From: CAYZJR01 sp964503045
GTDB taxonomy: Bacteria > Cyanobacteriota > Vampirovibrionia > Obscuribacterales > Obscuribacteraceae
DNA: 64,000 nucleotides
Assembly: GCA_964503045.1 (NCBI GenBank)
Contig: CAZCZI010000005.1
Coordinates: forward strand, 103,816 to 167,815
Reading direction: 5' to 3'
Of this stretch, positions 56,599-64,000 are shown piece by piece; position 1 is the stretch's first letter, and each line of letters opens with the position of its first letter. The notes beneath the pieces were generated by a model that made no database searches, was not told the DNA's origin, and worked only from the letters and a program-made list of their open reading frames with translations. The translations under genes were made by a program, and so were the position numbers.

Positions 56599-58635
56599 AT
56601 GTCTGAGACTCTCTTCGAAGATCGTTATCGACTTATTCGCCAGATTGGCTCTGGCGGAATGGGAGTCGTGTATGAGGCGGAAGACGTGCTTCTTAAAAAG
56701 GTCGTCGCCATCAAGACCATCAAGAAGGGATTTCTGACTGCAGAACTTGTGATTAGGTTCCAACGAGAGGCCAGCGCTTTAGCTCTTTTGAATCACTCAT
56801 GTTTGGTTCCACTTTATGTGTTTGGCATAACCGAAGACAACCAACCGTACATGGTGATGCAGTATGTGCAGGGGAAGTCTTTGACCGAACTGATAGAAGC
56901 AAGAGGCTACCTTCCCGTCCACAAAAGTCTAAACATTTTCCTCCAGCTGTGTGACGCGATTCAACATGCTCATGAGCACGGCGTATTGCACAGAGACCTC
57001 AAGCCCAGTAACGTGATTCTAAAAAATGCTGAGACAGAGCATCCGGAAGTCGTGCTGATTGACTTCGGTATTGCCATGGTTGCCGACAACAACTCGATGG
57101 ACGCCCTCACTAAGACTGGCATTCTCGTGGGCACACCGTCGTACATGAGTCCCGAACAGATTTCTGGAAAAGAGCTCGACGAAAGATGCGACATCTACGC
57201 ATTGGGCTGGATTATGTTCGAAACTTTGACGGGAGTGAAGCCATTTGCTGCAAGCTCAACGCTTGAAATGCTTGCCGCAAAAATATCGCAACGGGCGCCT
57301 TCAATCAACGCTGCTGTCCACGACCTTACCTTTTCAACCGGACTCGATGAGATCGTAGACCGCTGCCTGGAAGTAGATCCTGACTTGAGATATGAGTCTG
57401 CTGCAGCTTTAAAGCATGATCTGATGAGATTGAAATCGGGCGAGTATTCCGCGCATTCTGAAGCCGGTGGCAATCCGGCCATGCTGGAAGGCTCTTCTCG
57501 GAAAATGAAAAAGTCTCTGAACGGAAAGTCTTTGATACTGATTTCACTTGGTACCATATTCGGTGCAACTGGCATTGCGGCAGTTGCAGTCTTTTTGTGG
57601 TTTCCACAACTCATTCCTGTAAGCCAATCCAATAACTACTCCATGGCTAAACAACTCAGGCTGTCCATCCCAGAGTTCAAGGAAGGCACTGTAAGTGATA
57701 GAACCCTTCACTTTTACAATATCAAGGGAAGCAATGTCGATAAATCGATACATGACGGAATTGGAAAGAAATTTAAGCGATACAAGAATTTGAACACGGT
57801 TGAGATTAGAGAATCGAACATTACTGGAGAGTGTTTCGAAGGTTTAGAGGATTTACCCATTGAGAGCATAAAAATAGTGGCCTCCTCATTGGTCGAACCC
57901 GCCAACCTGAGCGACGAAGGACTTCTTTCAATTAGCAAAATTGCTTCGCTCAACAGTCTCAGTTTCGAGGGATGCAGTTTATCAGCGAAGGGAATAGAGC
58001 ATTTGTCCAAGTTGCCTGGTCTATGCACCCTAGTCATGGCGGATTGCAGTCTTGATTTGGAAAAGATCAAAGCCATTTGCACGTTGAAGCATGTCACTTG
58101 GCTGGACTTGAAATCGGATCAAGGCGTCGGTGATGCGGAAGTCGGCTTGCTGGCAAAGCAAATGAAGCTTTACCATATTGCGCTTGAAGGTACAGCTGTC
58201 AAAATCGATGGGATAAAAAGTCTCGGGAAGATGAAGACTCTTCGGGCGCTGGTCCTGAAGAATGCGAAGTTGAATGGCAACGCTGTTAAAGTTGTAAGCG
58301 GTTTCGACGAGCTGACACACTTAGACATCAAAGTAAACGACAATCTGACAGACCAAGATGTTTCACCGCTTCTAAAGATGAAGTCTCTGACATTACTCGG
58401 ACTAGACTCGCCCAAAGTAAGCGATGCGACGATTCAGTTGTTGCATCGCAATGTAGCTAATGTTGATTCCTCACGAGCTCTTAGTGGGCGAGTATCAGGC
58501 GAATTCATGGAAATTGAACTGGACTACACAACTCACACGAAGAAGTCTGGCAGCAATTCAGCAGATGAGAAGGACCCCGGTCTTTTGATAGATAAGGCTC
58601 TGGAAAGGTTTTCGGAATCCAGAAAGCGAAGGTAA
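56599..58635 (+). CDS. membrane Ser/Thr protein kinase with leucine-rich repeats
   Basis: About 678 aa. Hanks-type kinase at ~10-270: glycine loop IGSGGMGVVYEAED, catalytic Lys in VVAIKTIKK, HRDLKPSN, LIDFGIAM and PSYMSPEQISG; all catalytic residues present. One membrane helix near SLILISLGTIFGATGIAAVA (~315), then an outside domain of LRR-like repeats (LNSLSFEGCSLSAKGIEHLS, LCTLVMADCSLDLEKIKA, LRALVLKNAKLNGNAVKV). It likely senses a surface ligand and phosphorylates cytosolic targets. The ATG at 56599 matches the kinase boundary; the frame is open to 56479, and no ribosome site decides it. Convergent with the tandem kinases. Confidence 0.9.
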   Translation: MSETLFEDRYRLIRQIGSGGMGVVYEAEDVLLKKVVAIKTIKKGFLTAELVIRFQREASALALLNHSCLVPLYVFGITEDNQPYMVMQYVQGKSLTELIEARGYLPVHKSLNIFLQLCDAIQHAHEHGVLHRDLKPSNVILKNAETEHPEVVLIDFGIAMVADNNSMDALTKTGILVGTPSYMSPEQISGKELDERCDIYALGWIMFETLTGVKPFAASSTLEMLAAKISQRAPSINAAVHDLTFSTGLDEIVDRCLEVDPDLRYESAAALKHDLMRLKSGEYSAHSEAGGNPAMLEGSSRKMKKSLNGKSLILISLGTIFGATGIAAVAVFLWFPQLIPVSQSNNYSMAKQLRLSIPEFKEGTVSDRTLHFYNIKGSNVDKSIHDGIGKKFKRYKNLNTVEIRESNITGECFEGLEDLPIESIKIVASSLVEPANLSDEGLLSISKIASLNSLSFEGCSLSAKGIEHLSKLPGLCTLVMADCSLDLEKIKAICTLKHVTWLDLKSDQGVGDAEVGLLAKQMKLYHIALEGTAVKIDGIKSLGKMKTLRALVLKNAKLNGNAVKVVSGFDELTHLDIKVNDNLTDQDVSPLLKMKSLTLLGLDSPKVSDATIQLLHRNVANVDSSRALSGRVSGEFMEIELDYTTHTKKSGSNSADEKDPGLLIDKALERFSESRKRR

Positions 58636-58751
58636 TCTGGCGATCAACGAGGCGTGTTTTGTGATGAAGATTCGCCATCTTGGGCTTGAGGATACAGTGG
58701 TTGACAAACATTCAGCTTCATTCTTGAGCCAGAATCGCGCCATTTGCGTGG

Positions 58752-58826
58752 CGTGATCACGCGACGCGTGGCCATCGTATGTGGTGACTTGCATCGTATG
58801 TGGTGGCCATGCGCCGCGTGATCACG
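58752..58826. repeat. 23-bp inverted repeat in a convergent junction
   Basis: Arms 58752-58774 (CGTGATCACGCG..., ending TGGCCA) and 58804-58826 match in 21 of 23 positions as an inverted pair with a 29-bp spacer. The spacer holds direct repeats CATCGTATGTGGTG at 58773-58786 and 58792-58805. Could form a strong hairpin acting as terminator for the STPK-LRR gene or the tandem kinases. No T-run. Confidence 0.75.
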
Positions 58827-58836
58827 TGCCGCGAGA

Positions 58837-61379
<2,543 letters not shown>

Positions 61380-61383
<4 letters not shown>

Positions 61384-63833
61384 GCCGGCACCTTCTCCGA
61401 TTTCGACATCTTTATGCGAAATCCGATGTTGAGTTGGTTCAATCTGGTTAGCACATCCTGAAACGATTGAGGACGTTTCAGCTCATCGAACTCAGTGCAG
61501 TCTCGAATCAAGGCATCCAGATCTTCCGAGCAATCAATACTTTTGGCTGGAGATGATTGCGACAATGCAATTGGGTCTCGCCCCGTGAGCAGGAAATACA
61601 AGGTGCATCCGAAGCTGTAAATATCGCTTCTCATGGTCGCCTCTCCCCTCAACTGTTCCGGCGCCACATAACAATGTTTGCCGAGCATGGTTCCAGTAAT
61701 TCCTTCTAGGAATTCGCGAGCGGCGCCAAAGTCGATCAATCTTAGCTGCCCGTCTTCTCCGGCAATTACGTTGTCTGGTGTCAGATCTCTGTGGAGAATC
61801 GCGGGTTCGCGACCATGCAGGTAAATCATAATCTCGCACAGTGACTTGGCCCAGGCAAGGGTCAGGCTTTCCGACCTTGGGCCGTGCTCCTCCACTATGG
61901 ATCGCATGTCGCTTCCTAATCGGTGTTCGATGACCAGAAATGTTGAGTTCTCAACCGAGAAGGAGTTCAAGACCTTTGCTATGCCAGGGTGATCGACGCA
62001 GGACAAAAGCTCATACTCGCGTTGGAATACTTTGGATAATGCTTTTGTTTCATCAGTATCATCAGCTAAGTAGAACTGCTTTACAGTTACCATTTGTCCA
62101 CTCTCATTTCGACCCAGGTAAACTGCGCACAGCGGTTTGCTGGCGAGCTGCTTGATGATGCGAATTTGAGAGTTGGGCAGACACTCTCCTGGATTGAATG
62201 GAACGAAAATAGTCGACTTAAACTGATCGGCTTTGGCGCTTGTAATAGAACTGTCAGTAATACCATCAGACGCGGACTTGTCTCTGTCTTTGTCTAGTAG
62301 TGCTTGCAATCGTGTGTAAACTTCTGCGTCAACCGTGCATGCAGATGCATAACGATCTATGCCATCGAGCAACACTTTCAAGTCCTGTCCGGAGAATTGC
62401 TGATCGTCGAACTTTACGTAGCCGCCGCTGCGAAAATCGAGGCTGAAGGTTGCTTTTGCGTTTGGATTCTTGAGTGGCTCCACGCGCAGACTCTTCAGGT
62501 CGCTCCAGAGTCTGAACTGACGCCCGATGAGGCTGAGATAAGGTCCTTGCGGAAACAGAATTCCGTCGCAAGTGAGAGCCACCTTGCGTGCAGATGAGAA
62601 GGGCAAAAACACACAAGCCGTGACAGCAAGTGGTGCTGTTCCATAAAGCGCTACTATTGATCCAATGAAGATTCTGAATGATGGTTCGAAGATCCAATTC
62701 GATGCCGTTGAGTTGTTTTTAAAGCCGGCATCGACAGCAGATGCCATCATCCAGCTCTCAATTGCATATCCTAAATATCCGCCGCAAAAGCCAAAGAGCC
62801 ACCACAAAAAGGCGTAGCAAAATACAAGCCAGGCAAGGGTTCTTCCTGCATTGTTTAAAAAGGGATGGGCTTCACGAAAGATCAGTGTGCGTGTCGGCAA
62901 GCGCAGCGATTCCAAAAATGCCTCGATTACATTTTGCAGGGAAGTGGGTGAGACAATTCGCCAGCAAAACGAACTGGAAAAAGCAATCAAACGCATTACA
63001 GGTTTGATCAAATAAACAAATAGCACAAGCGAAACCGCGGAGACGATGAATGTATCGAACCATCGAATGAATGAGTAGTTGAAACCGGCAGTATCGTCCA
63101 TCACAGAAGGAAGGAAAGGACCAATTCGTTCGGGGGCGAATGAAGAGAAACTATCACCGTACGTGTATTCGGTCGCGGCCTGTGTAGCTTCAGCATGAAA
63201 TATGTTTGCATCGACGGCGGAAGCCAGAAACCAGTTCGATAACATGTATGCCGGGCCAGTCGTGTTTGTCGTGATGCACAGAATCGCTGCCACAAATGCG
63301 CTGAGAAAGAGACCATACACTACCGCCGACCATCTCTGGCGTTGTATGACTAAGTCCGGATCTTGTTTTGTCGGTTTGAGTCGTGCTCTTAATATTGAGG
63401 CAACGAAACAGGCGATACCGTAAAAAAGGAATGGACAGGCGAGGTATGCCAGTGGTGCGAAGTGCTGAGCTCCCATGATAAGTGCGCCGGTGGTGGAGGG
63501 AAGCAAATGCTTCGAATCGACTACGGTGAAAAGTCGTGATGATGTTGTCGCGTAAATCAAAAATCGGATTGAGTAAATCCAAAATAACAAGACTCCGAGG
63601 CGTTGCACCTTTGGTGTTTTTACAAAAGCCTTTAGAAAGGTTACGCGCTCAATCGGGGAAAGACCCCAGATGGTCCGGATAGCGGGAAGAACGACATAGA
63701 GGATCGCAGCAACAGTACCTGCAGTCAGTGCCCAACCAGAGAGAAAACAGTCGCAAGCTATGAATGCGATGATGAAGAATAGTTCTGAGTGCCGCTTGAA
63801 GAACTTGCCGCACTTAAACGTGACGGTATGCAT
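61380..63833 (-). CDS. polytopic membrane Ser/Thr protein kinase, first of a tandem pair
   Basis: About 817 aa. A near-consensus promoter (63862-63889) lies inside the longer open frame to 63926, so translation most likely starts at the ATG at 63833. About nine membrane helices (~15-440, for example LFFIIAFIACDCFLSGWALT and LAWLVFCYAFLWWLFGFCGG) and a middle beta-type region lead to a C-terminal kinase. It has catalytic Lys in VTVKQFYL, HRDLTPDN, LIDFGAA and YVAPEQLRG. The glycine loop is degenerate (LASKPLCAVYLG lacks GxGxxG), so ATP binding may be weak. Translationally coupled by ATGA to the second kinase. Signal unknown. Confidence 0.85.
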
Positions 63834-63861
63834 GCTGGTAAGTTTAAGAAGATTCAAGTCA

Positions 63862-63889
63862 AGTATAAGATCGACGCCCGGGATGTCAA
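63862..63889 (-). promoter_or_regulatory. near-consensus sigma-70-type promoter for the tandem kinases
   Basis: On the minus strand TTGACA (63884-63889), 16-bp spacer, TATACT (63862-63867). Start expected near 63855, giving a leader of about 22 nt to the ATG at 63833. It decides against the longer open frame to 63926. Confidence 0.72.
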
Positions 63890-64000
63890 GGAGGCGGCTT
63901 CGAGACCTCATCAGCGAAGGGGACACGAATTTCGTGATCTCGTGCCGCGTGATCGCATTGACTCATCGAAAATGACACTTTTGGAGAGCTGTTGCCTCAT

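Noticed and set aside
63834..63926. 31-residue N-terminal extension of the first tandem kinase
   Set aside because: A TTGACA/TATACT promoter lies inside it, so it is likely untranscribed.

Overview
The window looks like chromosomal DNA of a free-living, envelope-rich bacterium with about 50% GC, probably assembled from metagenomic data. My best guess at lineage is the non-photosynthetic Melainabacteria/Vampirovibrionia (Obscuribacterales-like) side of the Cyanobacteria. The reasons are long proline-rich secreted proteins carrying RLxxLE...F modules, TPR/CHAT proteins, several membrane Ser/Thr kinases, and complex I membrane subunits next to a 2-oxoacid:ferredoxin oxidoreductase. This placement is inference; the window has no rRNA and no tRNA that I can recognise. 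Four 100-N gaps are present. Three are flanked by exact 55-bp duplications, so they are almost certainly unmerged contig ends; removing 155 bp at each restores an intact gene.

Layout. 1-9.3 kb: the end of a GNAT-like protein, an alpha/beta-hydrolase lipoprotein, a two-gene metalloprotease operon (gluzincin plus metzincin), a fructose-6-phosphate aldolase/transaldolase and an LCP cell-wall ligase. 9.5-13.5 kb: a small secreted protein and a multi-domain hybrid histidine kinase. 13.8-21.5 kb: energy metabolism, with korAB, nuoL plus a His-rich membrane protein, and a divergent nuoM. 21.5-26.9 kb: a von Willebrand A protein, a CAP-domain protein, pgeF and a short-chain dehydrogenase. 27.4-35.0 kb: four secreted proteins around a palindromic 111-bp tandem repeat, including a TPR protein with a degenerate CHAT domain.

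35.0-46.8 kb: D-2-hydroxyacid dehydrogenase, an MFS transporter, a second SDR, rsgA (with an acidic insertion) divergent from typA, a PMT-like glycosyltransferase and an acyltransferase. 46.8-53.5 kb is the accessory zone: a DUF433/DUF5615-type toxin-antitoxin pair, a methyltransferase remnant, small secreted or membrane proteins, and a nitrosative-stress operon (rubredoxin-RIC fusion, Rrf2 regulator, DUF1858 protein) with a palindromic candidate operator. 53.5-64 kb: a VIT/VWA surface protein, an STPK-LRR receptor and two tandem membrane STPKs that share an ATGA overlap and a near-consensus promoter.

Together the genes suggest an organism investing heavily in the cell envelope (proteases, CAP, VWA, LCP, glycosyl- and acyltransferases) and in phospho-signalling, on top of ferredoxin-linked central metabolism. 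The strongest candidates for new biology are the palindromic tandem repeat between two convergent genes that share a domain, the rubredoxin-RIC/Rrf2/DUF1858 operon, the dead CHAT protein and the tandem kinases.
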